Origin: Gemmatimonadota bacterium | GTDB taxonomy: Bacteria > Gemmatimonadota > Gemmatimonadetes > Gemmatimonadales > Gemmatimonadaceae | Assembly: GCA_016704465.1 (NCBI GenBank) | Contig: JADJAD010000012.1 | Location: forward strand, 136,040-200,039 | Reading direction: 5' to 3' | Length of the DNA: 64,000 bases | Shown: piece after piece, positions 7,575 to 16,207 of the stretch | How positions within the stretch are numbered: the stretch's first letter is position 1 | Layout of the letters: each line of letters begins with the position of its first letter | The notes under the pieces: model-generated | The model's database searches: none | Seen by the model: the letters and a program-made list of their open reading frames with translations, nothing else | What the model was told of the DNA's origin: nothing | Position numbers and translations under genes: made by a program

Positions 7575-8871
7575 GCTCTGGCAGTGCGACGATACCCCGC
7601 TCGACATCTGGCTCCGTGCGCCTAACCGCGACGGGAGCTGGGAGGTCGTGCAACCGTTCGCGACTGCAATCATCGATGTCCACTCCCGGGCGTGCATGGC
7701 GGTGGGCGTCTGGACGCGAACGCCGAACGCGTGGTCCGTCGCGCTCACCCTGCGTAAGGCCATCCTGCCCAAGGCCTCGCGGTTCGCGCCGTTCCGCGGC
7801 GTGCCGCAGCGCTTCGCGATGGACAATGGCAAGAACTACCGGTCCGAGGCAGTGAGCCGCACGCTCGCGCTCCTCAATATTGTCGCGGAGTACTGCGCGC
7901 TGCGCAGTCCCAACCAGAAACCGGAAGTCGAGCGCCTCCTGCGGACGATGCAGGAGAACCTGCTGCCACGATTCCCCGGGTACAAGAAGGCGCACACGAT
8001 CAGTCGTGAGGCCGCAGCGAAGCAGGTGCTCTCACTCCTCACCATCGAGCAACTGCGCGCGGAGATCGACCGCTGGGTGGAGCAGTACAACGACACACAT
8101 CACGAAGGCATCAGCAAGTCTCTCGACTTCACGCCGCGCCAGCTCTGGGAGCACACGGTGGTGCCCCGCGAGGTCGAGCCGGATCTTCTCAATCGGCTCC
8201 TTCTGCAGTCCGACACTCGCGTGGTGACGTCGAAGGGCGTGAAGTTGACCCTCCGCGGAGGGGAGCCCGCGGAGTTTTGGTCGCCGGCGCTCGTGGAGAA
8301 GTTCGGCCTCACGGTCCTACTCCTGTTCAATCCGGAAGACCTCGCGTCGGTGCTCGTCGCGGACGCCGCCACCGGTCTGCCCATCTGCGAGGCGTATCGC
8401 ATGGGGATCGACGGGGCCCGCTATGGCCAACACGATATCGTGCAGGCCCAGCAAGGCCGCGCCGCGCAGTTGGCCGGCGTCGCCGACCGTCTCCATGCCT
8501 ATCACGAAGAGGCCGAACGTGGCGACCGGCTCTCTCCGGAGCGCACCAAAGAACTGCGGGCGTTTCTGGAGGAGGAACACCGTCTTGACGCGGAGGAACT
8601 GCTGACGGCCCTCCCGCCCCACAGCCCGCGACTCGCGCTCACGGCCGGTCTCACGACCGGCGACACCCTGGCCCACGTCCGCTCGGCCGATCCTTCGACC
8701 GCGCCAGCGCCTAACGACGACGAGGGGGGAGACGACGACGTCGAGTCGAAACCGCGTACCGCACCGCGCCCGCGGCCCGCGAAGCGCTCCGTCAGCGCGC
8801 CCCCCGCGCAGGAGGTCGGCGAAGAGGCCGACATGCTGGCCCGACTAATTCGCCTCCAGAGTGGACGGTGA
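7135..8871 (+). CDS. Mu/TnsB (TniA)-type DDE transposase
   Basis: The frame has 578 residues. It starts with a helix-turn-helix (VACVEAGITASKAAVYRWRK) and continues to a catalytic core with Asp152 in WQCDDTPLDIWL, Asp230 in FAMDNGKNY and Glu266 in NQKPEVERLL. The last two are 35 residues apart, the D-D-35-E spacing of TnsB, MuA and retroviral-type integrases. A Mu-type C-terminal beta barrel region (residues about 350-440) and a charged Pro-rich tail follow; the tail could contact the ATPase partner. The enzyme would cut and join the element's ends. The true N-terminus probably lies in the preceding overlapping frame. Confidence 0.85.
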   Translation: MSSRNANGYCMPMARGASWTVACVEAGITASKAAVYRWRKAFERSGIEGLVDRRVLNGRAGVSLEIRTLARAAWRQCPNGKSGSVYAVLKEKCAAAGVVVPSYGWLTDFIRYEIPADEKIVRDDGMVEWRRQAAPRHTVERADVANELWQCDDTPLDIWLRAPNRDGSWEVVQPFATAIIDVHSRACMAVGVWTRTPNAWSVALTLRKAILPKASRFAPFRGVPQRFAMDNGKNYRSEAVSRTLALLNIVAEYCALRSPNQKPEVERLLRTMQENLLPRFPGYKKAHTISREAAAKQVLSLLTIEQLRAEIDRWVEQYNDTHHEGISKSLDFTPRQLWEHTVVPREVEPDLLNRLLLQSDTRVVTSKGVKLTLRGGEPAEFWSPALVEKFGLTVLLLFNPEDLASVLVADAATGLPICEAYRMGIDGARYGQHDIVQAQQGRAAQLAGVADRLHAYHEEAERGDRLSPERTKELRAFLEEEHRLDAEELLTALPPHSPRLALTAGLTTGDTLAHVRSADPSTAPAPNDDEGGDDDVESKPRTAPRPRPAKRSVSAPPAQEVGEEADMLARLIRLQSGR

Positions 8872-8976
8872 CGTGCCCCGAGTGTCACCCGCCTTCTGTT
8901 CGTTCTCGTTCTTTTCACAGCCGCTCCATCACTCCGCGAGCCGAGTTGCTCGCCATCACATCTTGAGGATCGAACC

Positions 8977-10128
8977 ATGCCGCACCAGCACGTAACCGCA
9001 CCCACGGCAGCCACGCCCGGCGTCATAACCGCCGATGCGCAGGGCCCTCGATTGATGCCCGTTACGCTTAGGACCCGCAGTTCGGCCATCACCCAAGCCG
9101 ACGCCGCGACCAACGATGAGCACGCCCCGAGCCTCAGCGCTCCGAACCTCCTGCCGGCTTGCGACGTCGAGGGAAGCGCACCGCCGACGTCGCGGGGGGA
9201 CACAGACGGGAAGGCGCCCCGGCCGGTGTCGAAGCGCTTTCGTGTGCAATTCCCCGAGAAGCGCGAGACGGAGACCGTCATCGTCGAGACGCCACTCATG
9301 ACGCGCACCGCGACGCGGACGCTTGCGCTGCACTACGGCAGTCCCCTCGTGGTGTGGACAGGCCCCTCGCGCAACGGGAAGACCGAAACGGCCAAGTGGC
9401 TGCGCGACAACATCAACCAGGCCTCGGAGAGTGATCCGAATGGGTTTCGTGCGGTGCTCTTCGAGTACGGCGGCGGGACGGCGGGTAGCAAGAACGAGAT
9501 GAAGCGCGTCATCCGCAGCGTCTATCAAGCGACGGTCGCCAAACTCGATGAGGGACTCTTTCGGCAGTCGCCGTCCGAGGACCTGGCCCTGCATGTCGTC
9601 AAGGGACTGCGCGCGAAGAACATCCAGATGTTGATGGTCGACGAGGCCGGGCTGCTCAAGGTTGAGGGTCTGCGCGCCCTCGTCACCATTCGGGATGTCG
9701 CGGAACATCACGGGTGGCCCCTGAGCATTGTCCTCATCGGCATGGACAACCTGCCCGCCGATATTGCGCGGCTGCCCCAGATCGAACGGCGCGTGCACGA
9801 GTGGTGTTACTTCGAGCCGTATGTCCTCGAGGAGACGTACGAACTGCTCGTCGGACTCGACCCGCAATTTGCCAAGCTCCACCTCGACGTGCCCGCGGAG
9901 CGCGACATGATCGCCTTCATCCAAGAGATTTGTGCCGGACTGCCAGGGCTACTCGCGCCCTTTCTTCGGAAGCTGCAGTACAACCAGTCCATGATGGGTG
10001 GTCCGCTATCCCTTACGCTGCTGCGCTTGGTCCACATGATGACGGACAAGGAGCACCAGAAAGCTCTGAGCGCAGCGTCCACGGAATACAAGCTCGAGGG
10101 CGTTCCATCCAAGACGAAGAAGCGCTAG
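8977..10128 (+). CDS. TniB/TnsC-like AAA ATPase
   Basis: The protein has 383 residues, with a GAGG site before the ATG. After about 80 disordered residues it has a Walker A motif GPSRNGKT at 129-136, a Walker B LMVDEA at 219-224 and a sensor-type segment SIVLIGMDNL. This order matches TniB/TnsC ATPases, which bind DNA in an ATP-dependent way and recruit or activate the partner transposase at target sites. It is 105 bases downstream of the transposase and seven bases before the next gene, consistent with one operon. No TnsD/TniQ target selector or TnsE is visible, so how a target would be chosen is unclear. Confidence 0.8.
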   Translation: MPHQHVTAPTAATPGVITADAQGPRLMPVTLRTRSSAITQADAATNDEHAPSLSAPNLLPACDVEGSAPPTSRGDTDGKAPRPVSKRFRVQFPEKRETETVIVETPLMTRTATRTLALHYGSPLVVWTGPSRNGKTETAKWLRDNINQASESDPNGFRAVLFEYGGGTAGSKNEMKRVIRSVYQATVAKLDEGLFRQSPSEDLALHVVKGLRAKNIQMLMVDEAGLLKVEGLRALVTIRDVAEHHGWPLSIVLIGMDNLPADIARLPQIERRVHEWCYFEPYVLEETYELLVGLDPQFAKLHLDVPAERDMIAFIQEICAGLPGLLAPFLRKLQYNQSMMGGPLSLTLLRLVHMMTDKEHQKALSAASTEYKLEGVPSKTKKR

Positions 10129-10135
10129 CACCTCT

Positions 10136-12343
10136 ATGCCACCAATCAGCAGCAGTTCCGAGGAGTGCGTGTCCGAGCGCGAGGCCGGCACGCGGGCGGC
10201 GCGAGACGTCGACCCGCCGGCGATCCCGTATGCGGCCGTGCGCGACGTGGTCGCTGCGCTGCGGATCGCCAACCTCGCCGGTCGTGCCAGTGCGTCGGCC
10301 CACACGGTCGCGCAGGCGATGTCCGCGACGGAGCTGGGCGCGCTGCAGCGGTACTGGCCGAATCTGCGTCCCGCAGATGCCGTGCGCGCGGCGCTGGATC
10401 TGGCGGTAACGGCGGGCGACGTGACGATCTCGGCTCGCCCGCGCGGGCATCCCCTGTTTGTGCATCCCGAGGCGGTGCAGCGACTGGGCACGATCCTCGG
10501 ACTGGCACCGTCGGCCCCCCGACGGCAGCGCACGCGAGCACTCGTACTCGAAGCCGCGCGGGCGCTGGGGCGCGCCGTCCGCTTTTGCGACATTATTTCC
10601 TACCGCGACGACAGCGGATGGGCGGCGGGACTGGACCGCGCGGCCATCGGGCGCGACATCCAGAGCCTGTGCCTAGCGGGAGACATCGTCGCGGTGCGCG
10701 AGGTGCTCGGGGGCGGGGTCGACGGCCAGTATTTCTATCTGCCCGAAGAGCACGCACCGGGTGCGGCCATCGAACTCCCCGTGCCCCTCGGACCCAGCAC
10801 GTGGTTGGAGCATGTCCTCGTGGCCTTCCAGCGGTGCTGGGAGGCCGAATGCGCCGAGGCGTCGAGCGATCAGCGCCGCCCCAGACCGATCAGCACCGGA
10901 ATCCTGCGAGCACGTCTGCTGGAAGAGACCGAGCTTCCGCAGGCGCGGGACGAGCAACTGGTGCCCAATGCCCTGATCCAACTCGCGAAAGCATCGCTCC
11001 CACGCGTGCGAATTGCCTGCGTGCGCGCGGGCAGTCATTTCGCACTGTGGGCCCCGGCCCACGTTCCCGACGAGGCCCTTGATGTCGGGCGGGCCTTTGC
11101 CTCGGACGCGGCACGCGTGGTGGAGGCGGCGCAGCGCGCCATGGAGCGACTGCACGTGCCGGCGGTCGGCCGACATGAGGTGACGGCGGAAATCGCCCGG
11201 GACCCGGCGCTACGGCCGAACGGCGCCTCCAGCGTGGCCGCCCTGCTCGCGGATGCGTCGAAGGAGATGATCGCGGCCGGCACCGGGAGTCGGCGTCGCC
11301 GCGTCACCGCCGTCCTCCAGGGCGTCGGCTGCGTCGCGGGCGAAGCGCACTACACGACCCGCGCCGGCACGACGTCCACGACGTCCACGGGTCGCGCGGG
11401 CGATCCGGCGGCTGCGGAGCGCGCGCTCGTGCACGCCTATCGCTACGTCGACTTCCTCCGCCTGCAGGACCGCTGGCGCCAGCGGCACGCGATGACGCAA
11501 GTGCAGTGTGCCTCGGAGAGTCTCAGCGCGGCCGCGAGCGTGGGACGTCTCCGGGCGATTCGGCAGGGCATCGCGCAGCTCCAGACGGCGACCGCTGAGT
11601 TCCGCGCCGATCTTGCGCCGCACGTGCGCCGTGTGCAACGCGAGATCGAGGACATCGAGGGTGAGGCCGCGGCGGTGTCGCACGAGTGCGAACGCCACCT
11701 GGGACGTCTGCTGATCGACGCGCGCCGACTCCGAGCGTGGACCCCCGCGCTCGAAAGCGCCGTCGCGCGAGGCGTTCTGGAGTCGACCGGCGTGACGACG
11801 GAGACGGGACCGCTGAGCGGCACGGATCGTGGCGAGGCCACGCTCACCACGGAGGAAGTGTTCGCCATGGTGCGTACGCGCGGCTACGCGCGCGCCCTGC
11901 GCGCCACGAGTGCGACGGAACTCGTCCCGTTGTTGTCCCATCGCATCGCGCGACTTGACAACGTCGAATATGCAGGGTGGCGGCAGCAGGCCTCGGAATA
12001 TCATTTCGAGCGGACGGATGCCATGCTCTTCGCCGCGATTGAGTGGGGCGGGGGCACGGCGGTGCTCTTTGCGCAGATCGCGCGACAGGAACTCGGGCAG
12101 CTTCGCGACCCGCGCTTCATCCGCGCCGGCTTGTCGCATGCGCGCTTCGATGGCCGCATGGCCTCGGCCGCGGCGCTCGCGTTCTTGCCTGGCGATCCGG
12201 AGACCGATGACTGCCTCGCGCAGATTGCGCTTCACGATCCTGATGCGGGGTACGGCGCACTGCCTTGTGGGCCTACGGAGCGGCCGACCGACCGGGGTGG
12301 AGTCGCTGATCGAGCGTGTGCTCGACGCCGAGCGGCACCCTGA
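10136..12343 (+). CDS. Large unknown protein of the transposase operon
   Basis: The product has 735 residues and starts seven bases after the ATPase gene, so it is translated from the same operon. The N-terminal part (to about 220) looks helical with winged-helix-like repeats (VRDVVAALRIANLAGR; FCDIISYRDDSGWAAGLDRA). A middle segment near 440-520 is rich in heptads and may form a coiled coil. The C-terminal 120 residues look HEAT-like. The last 30 residues as read are out of frame: the neighbouring frames give ALWAYGAADRPG and VESLIERVLDAERHPEVVAL, ending at 12404. At least two frame breaks therefore lie between 12245 and 12295. I do not recognise the family. Confidence 0.6.
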   Translation: MPPISSSSEECVSEREAGTRAARDVDPPAIPYAAVRDVVAALRIANLAGRASASAHTVAQAMSATELGALQRYWPNLRPADAVRAALDLAVTAGDVTISARPRGHPLFVHPEAVQRLGTILGLAPSAPRRQRTRALVLEAARALGRAVRFCDIISYRDDSGWAAGLDRAAIGRDIQSLCLAGDIVAVREVLGGGVDGQYFYLPEEHAPGAAIELPVPLGPSTWLEHVLVAFQRCWEAECAEASSDQRRPRPISTGILRARLLEETELPQARDEQLVPNALIQLAKASLPRVRIACVRAGSHFALWAPAHVPDEALDVGRAFASDAARVVEAAQRAMERLHVPAVGRHEVTAEIARDPALRPNGASSVAALLADASKEMIAAGTGSRRRRVTAVLQGVGCVAGEAHYTTRAGTTSTTSTGRAGDPAAAERALVHAYRYVDFLRLQDRWRQRHAMTQVQCASESLSAAASVGRLRAIRQGIAQLQTATAEFRADLAPHVRRVQREIEDIEGEAAAVSHECERHLGRLLIDARRLRAWTPALESAVARGVLESTGVTTETGPLSGTDRGEATLTTEEVFAMVRTRGYARALRATSATELVPLLSHRIARLDNVEYAGWRQQASEYHFERTDAMLFAAIEWGGGTAVLFAQIARQELGQLRDPRFIRAGLSHARFDGRMASAAALAFLPGDPETDDCLAQIALHDPDAGYGALPCGPTERPTDRGGVADRACARRRAAP

Positions 12344-12544
12344 GGTCGTGGCGCTCGCCCGGAGTGCGCAATTGGACACTGTGGGGGTGTGGTGGACGAT
12401 CTGAGGGGTCTCGAGGGTGCACGGCGCTGTGCACGCGCGTCGACTCCGCGCGTTCACGCTCCCGAGCGAATGCCTCACGCGTCGACCGCGCGTCTCGGCA
12501 TCATCCTGGGGGTGTCTTCTCTTCACGACGCGTCGGTCTCAACA

Positions 12545-13480
12545 TTACGCGGCGGCGACCGGATCCTCGCGAACCTCGCGTAGGTCGGCTCGCGCGTCGC
12601 AGATGATCGCCCACGCCGAACGGAAGAAGAGGCCGCCGACGAGGAACGCCACGACGAGGTCGGGGATCGGGCTTCCCGTCCAGCCCACGAGGAGCGCGGC
12701 CGCCAGGGACAGCGCATTGCCGGCCGCGTCGGCGGCCGAGAAGCGCCAGACCGTCCGGGCCGACACGTCGTGTCCCTTCCGGTACGGCAACAGGACCACA
12801 GCGGCGAGCACGTTGACGAGGAGTGCCACGGCCGCGAAGGCCCCCATCAGCTCCGCCTCCGGCGTGCGCTGCAGGACGACGCGGACCAGCGTGTTCGCGA
12901 ACACGCCGAGTGCGAGGAGAAGGAGGAACGCGCCCTGCGCGAGCGCCACGCGTGCGCGGGCGGACAGACTCCATCGCACGGCGAGCGTGGCCAGCAGCGT
13001 CACGGCGCCGTCGCCGAGGAAGTCGAGGGCATCCGCCTTGAGCGCCTGCGACTCCGCCCAGAAGCCGCCCCACGCCTCGATCACGCCGTAGCCCAGATTG
13101 AGGGCGACCACCAGCCAGAGGGCACGGACGTATCCCGGCGGGGTCGCCTCGGGGGCGCGCGGCACGGCGTCGTCATCGTCCGAGCGGACGGTCGCGGCGC
13201 CGTCCGCCGTCGCATCCCACGGCGCAAGGCGATAGCCGAGGCCCTCAACCACGCGCGCGACTGCACGCTCCACGTCAGGGAGGGCGGCCGCCCTCGCCAC
13301 GTGGGCAGACATGATCTGGGTGGCCGCCGACACGCGCACGCCCTCGATGCCGGCGAGCCCACGAACGGCACGCTCCACGGCCGCAGCATCGGTGGCGCAG
13401 TCGATCCCGATGACCCGGCGCTTCAGCACCGGTACCCCGCGCCCCGCGCTCGGCGTGCGAGCCGGGCCTACTCCGCTCAC
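12545..13480 (-). CDS. Cation diffusion facilitator (CDF) with N-terminal HMA-like domain
   Basis: The protein has 311 residues if the GTG at 13480 is used. That codon overlaps the regulator's stop (GTGA), which argues for coupling; a GTG at 13429 is the alternative. Residues about 20-85 resemble a heavy-metal-associated fold with GIDCAT in place of a CXXC loop. Six membrane segments follow. ALKADALDFLGDG corresponds to the metal-binding TM2 motif and AADAAGNALSLAAAL to TM5. Such exporters move Zn, Co or Cd out of the cytoplasm by proton exchange. Co-transcription with a CadC-like sensor supports this range of metals. Confidence 0.85.
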   Translation of the reverse strand: MSGVGPARTPSAGRGVPVLKRRVIGIDCATDAAAVERAVRGLAGIEGVRVSAATQIMSAHVARAAALPDVERAVARVVEGLGYRLAPWDATADGAATVRSDDDDAVPRAPEATPPGYVRALWLVVALNLGYGVIEAWGGFWAESQALKADALDFLGDGAVTLLATLAVRWSLSARARVALAQGAFLLLLALGVFANTLVRVVLQRTPEAELMGAFAAVALLVNVLAAVVLLPYRKGHDVSARTVWRFSAADAAGNALSLAAALLVGWTGSPIPDLVVAFLVGGLFFRSAWAIICDARADLREVREDPVAAA

Positions 13481-14022
13481 GCGCTCCGATCCCCGCGGTG
13501 CCCGAGGTCTGTCGCCAGGTCGGCCTCGCCGAACAGGTCGTGGAGAAGCTGGCGCGTGGCGGTATCGGCCAGGCGGTAGTAGGCCACGCGCTGCGTCTTC
13601 CGGAACGTCACCACGCCCGCCAGGCGCAACCCCCGCAAGGCGTGCGACACGGCGCTCTCCGAGACGCCGCCGCTCATCCCGCCCCCCAGAATACAGGCCA
13701 GATCGCAAACGCAGAGCTCCGCGGCCCGTGCCAGCGCGGCGAGCAGACGAAGCCGAGTCGGATCGCCCAGCAGCTTCAGGCGCTCTGCTGCGAGCGCGAC
13801 CGTGTCGCTGTCCGGCATCGCCCGGCGGACTCGCTTCACCGTGGGCGCGTCGATACAGCGCACCTCGCACATGTCTTCTATTTCGTCCGCTGCATCCACC
13901 ATGGCTTGCGGGGCAACGCTCTCCTCGGGCGGCGCGTCCGGACGTCCCCGTCGACGCGAGGGGGTGCCGACAGACCGAGCGGAGTCGTGCGACGGGTCGG
14001 ATTGCGGCATGAACACGCGCAT
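13477..14022 (-). CDS. cadC-like: ArsR-family metal sensor, CadC-like
   Basis: The protein has 181 residues, of which about the first 50 are an extension. CEVRCIDAPTV then ERLKLLGDPTRLRLLAAL then ELCVCDLACILG align with the CadC type of ArsR/SmtB sensor. The paired N-terminal cysteines and the ELCVCD cysteines of the recognition-helix region form the Cd/Pb/Zn thiolate site. The winged-helix hairpin is GVVTFRKTQRVAYYRL. Metal binding releases such repressors from DNA. It is divergent from the czc operon and overlaps the CDF gene by four bases. A perfect inverted repeat lies just upstream of its start. Confidence 0.9.
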   Translation of the reverse strand: MRVFMPQSDPSHDSARSVGTPSRRRGRPDAPPEESVAPQAMVDAADEIEDMCEVRCIDAPTVKRVRRAMPDSDTVALAAERLKLLGDPTRLRLLAALARAAELCVCDLACILGGGMSGGVSESAVSHALRGLRLAGVVTFRKTQRVAYYRLADTATRQLLHDLFGEADLATDLGHRGDRSA

Positions 14023-14029
14023 GATACGT

Positions 14030-14059
14030 TACCTGAACGCCTGAGTGGTCGTTCAGGTA
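14030..14059. promoter_or_regulatory. Inverted-repeat operator for the CadC-like sensor
   Basis: TACCTGAACG at 14030-14039 is mirrored exactly by CGTTCAGGTA at 14050-14059, with a ten-base spacer. It starts eight bases upstream of the regulator's ATG and lies in the only promoter region shared by the two divergent metal-export operons. ArsR-type sensors of the CadC class bind such imperfect 10-2-10-like repeats; here the spacing is ten. Confidence 0.7.
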
Positions 14060-14131
14060 TCGTAGTCTGTGGAAGTGCCGTCTGCAACAGCAGGCGTCTT
14101 CCAAGTTCCGCGTCTCCGCTGGCCTTCCCGC

Positions 14132-14569
14132 ATGCTCCGCTTCCTCCGTCCCTCCCGTCACCTGCCGTTGCTGCGCCGCCTCGTCGCGGCGCTGCTGTGG
14201 TCGGTGCTGGGTCTGACCATGGGGGCCGAGCCGCTGCTGGCGGACGCCTGCGATGGGGACGCGCCGGCCGCCGCTGCCGCCGCGGTCGTGCCGCACACCG
14301 ATGGGCCGGTCGTCGCCAACGTCCTCGGCGCAACGCGGATCGGTGGGACCGATGCCCCGGCACGTGCACCGGACGGCAGCGGCCCCGAACACGCGGTGCA
14401 CGTGTGCCACTGCACCCACGCGCATGGCGGCACGCTCTCGGGCGGCTACGCGCTCGCGGACCGGACGCGCCCCGTGACCAGCGCCGTCTGCCGATGCCCT
14501 GACCGGCTGCCGCCGAGCCCCGCGCTCGAGCCGCACCTGCGCCCTCCGGCCCTCCCGCACACGGCGTGA
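14132..14569 (+). CDS. Small exported Cys/His protein leading the czc operon
   Basis: The protein has 145 residues from the ATG at 14132; an upstream ATG at 14069 would bury the signal peptide. Residues 1-35 form a basic, hydrophobic export signal (LLRRLVAALLWSVLGLTMG) with a cleavable end near LLADAC. The mature part contains HAVHVCHCTHAHGG and VCRCPD, candidates for periplasmic metal binding. It precedes czcC with a 72-base gap. A comparable small exported protein precedes cusC at 29902, so both RND operons begin alike. Function unknown. Confidence 0.65.
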   Translation: MLRFLRPSRHLPLLRRLVAALLWSVLGLTMGAEPLLADACDGDAPAAAAAAVVPHTDGPVVANVLGATRIGGTDAPARAPDGSGPEHAVHVCHCTHAHGGTLSGGYALADRTRPVTSAVCRCPDRLPPSPALEPHLRPPALPHTA

Positions 14570-14641
14570 CGAGACGCGGCTTCGTGCCGCGTCGGAGTTC
14601 GTCGCGCCAGACGCCGCGCCTCCCGCGCCTCGCCATCGGCG

Positions 14642-16201
14642 ATGCCGCGGTCGAGGCGCGTTTCGCGTCCTTCCGCGCTGGTGTCCGGCGCGGCCGTGCT
14701 CTCCGGGAGACCCGTCATGTCCGCTTGCCTGATCGTCGGTGCCGCGCCCGCTCCCCCTTCTCGGCGCGTGTCCGTCGTGTCCCTGTTATCCCTGTCGTCC
14801 CTGTCGCTCCTGTCCCTTGCGTCCGTCCGTCCGTTCGTGGCGCTAGCCGCCCTGACGTGCGCCGCGTGGGCGCGCGCCGGTGGGCAGCCAGCGGCGCCAC
14901 GGCCCACCCCCGCATCGGCGACGGCGCCGCTGCCGCCGCTGGACTCGCTCACGCCGGCGCGCATCCTGGCCCGGCTGCAGGAGGCGGCGGTCCGGACCAG
15001 CCCTGCGCTGGCGGCTGGGCGGGCGAATCTCGCGGCCGCTCGCGCGCGGGCGCGGGCCAGCGGCTTCGCGGCCCCTCTGTCCCTCTCCACAGGCGTCTCC
15101 GAGACGCCGAACGGAAAGCTCGAACAAGGCAACCTGACCCTCCAGATCGGGCGCGCGTTCTTCACGGGCCCCCGGCTCCGGGCCGAGCGCGCGGTGGCGG
15201 CGGTGGAAGTCCAGGCCGCCGATGCTGCGCTCGCTGCCGCGGAGCGTCAGGTGCGCGCGCGGGTCCTGCGCGCGGCGGTCCGGGCGGCGGCCGCGCAGCT
15301 CGTGGCGCGGCGCCTCGCCAGCGAGGACCTCTTGCTCAGCGGCGGCGAAGACGGCGTGCGATCTCGTTTCGCGGTGGGCGAGGCGCGCTACGTCGACGTC
15401 CTGCGCGTGCGCACCGAACGTCTGCGCGTCCAAAGCGAACGGTCGGCCGCGCTCGCTGACGCGCGGGCAGCCCGCGCGACGCTGGGCGGCGTGCTCGGCG
15501 GGGAGGAGGTGTCCCGTACGCAGCTCGCGGCGACTCTCGACAGCCTCGCGTCGGCCACCCTCGCGGACGCGTGGCGCCACCTCCTCCCGGCCGACCACGC
15601 CTCCGACTCGCTGCGCGCGGACGTCGTGGCCGGTTCCGGCGACGTGCAGCTCGCCGCGTCCGCCGTGGCGCGGGCCGAGGCCGAGGGCGCGCTCGCCGCC
15701 GCGGCGCGTCGGCCGCAAGTCGAGGCATATGGCGGCCTCCAGCGCATCGGACAGGCGAACAACGGACCGACCCTCGGCCCCTCGCTCGGCCTCACCGTCT
15801 CGTTGCCGTTCACGGCCCGGGAGGCGAACCGACGCGGGGCCGCGGCGTCCGAGCAGGCCACGCTCGCCGCGGCGGCCACCCGTGCTGCAACGCTGGCGAC
15901 CGTCCGTGCGCGCGTGGAAGCCGCCGCCGAGCGCTACGCCGCGGCGCGCGAACGACTCGCCGTGTTCGACGCCGCCTTGCTCCGCGGCGCCCGCGACGAG
16001 CGGGAGAGCGCGCTCGCGACCTACCGAACCGGCGGGTTGTCGCTCCTCGAACTGGTCGACTTCGAGCGCGCACTCGCGCGGGCCGAGATCGACCGCCTCC
16101 GCGCGCTGACCGACGCCGTCGATGCATGGGCCGACCTGGCCTCCGGCGGCGACGCCGATGACCCGACGCACACGACTCCCACCGCGCCCGAGCGGCGCTG
16201 A
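14642..16201 (+). CDS. czcC: CzcC-like outer-membrane factor
   Basis: The protein has 519 residues in the frame; the start may be later, since an ATG at 14717 precedes the hydrophobic signal-like stretch SLLSLSSLSLLSLASV. The mature part is a TolC-type protein: two similar halves, long Ala/Arg-rich amphipathic helices (LQEAAVRTSPALAAGRANLA) and beta strands (AYGGLQRIGQANN; LGLTVSLPF). It would form the trimeric outer-membrane channel of the RND efflux pump encoded next. The C-terminal YRTGGLSLLELVDFERAL motif is usual for CzcC/CusC proteins. It is separated from czcB by six bases. Confidence 0.85.
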   Translation: MPRSRRVSRPSALVSGAAVLSGRPVMSACLIVGAAPAPPSRRVSVVSLLSLSSLSLLSLASVRPFVALAALTCAAWARAGGQPAAPRPTPASATAPLPPLDSLTPARILARLQEAAVRTSPALAAGRANLAAARARARASGFAAPLSLSTGVSETPNGKLEQGNLTLQIGRAFFTGPRLRAERAVAAVEVQAADAALAAAERQVRARVLRAAVRAAAAQLVARRLASEDLLLSGGEDGVRSRFAVGEARYVDVLRVRTERLRVQSERSAALADARAARATLGGVLGGEEVSRTQLAATLDSLASATLADAWRHLLPADHASDSLRADVVAGSGDVQLAASAVARAEAEGALAAAARRPQVEAYGGLQRIGQANNGPTLGPSLGLTVSLPFTAREANRRGAAASEQATLAAAATRAATLATVRARVEAAAERYAAARERLAVFDAALLRGARDERESALATYRTGGLSLLELVDFERALARAEIDRLRALTDAVDAWADLASGGDADDPTHTTPTAPERR

Positions 16202-16207
16202 CCCCAA

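Noticed and set aside
13481..14560. Upstream extension of the CDF frame to a much larger protein
   Set aside because: The extension covers the ArsR gene and the divergent promoter in another frame and has unnatural composition; the GTG overlapping the ArsR stop is a far better start.
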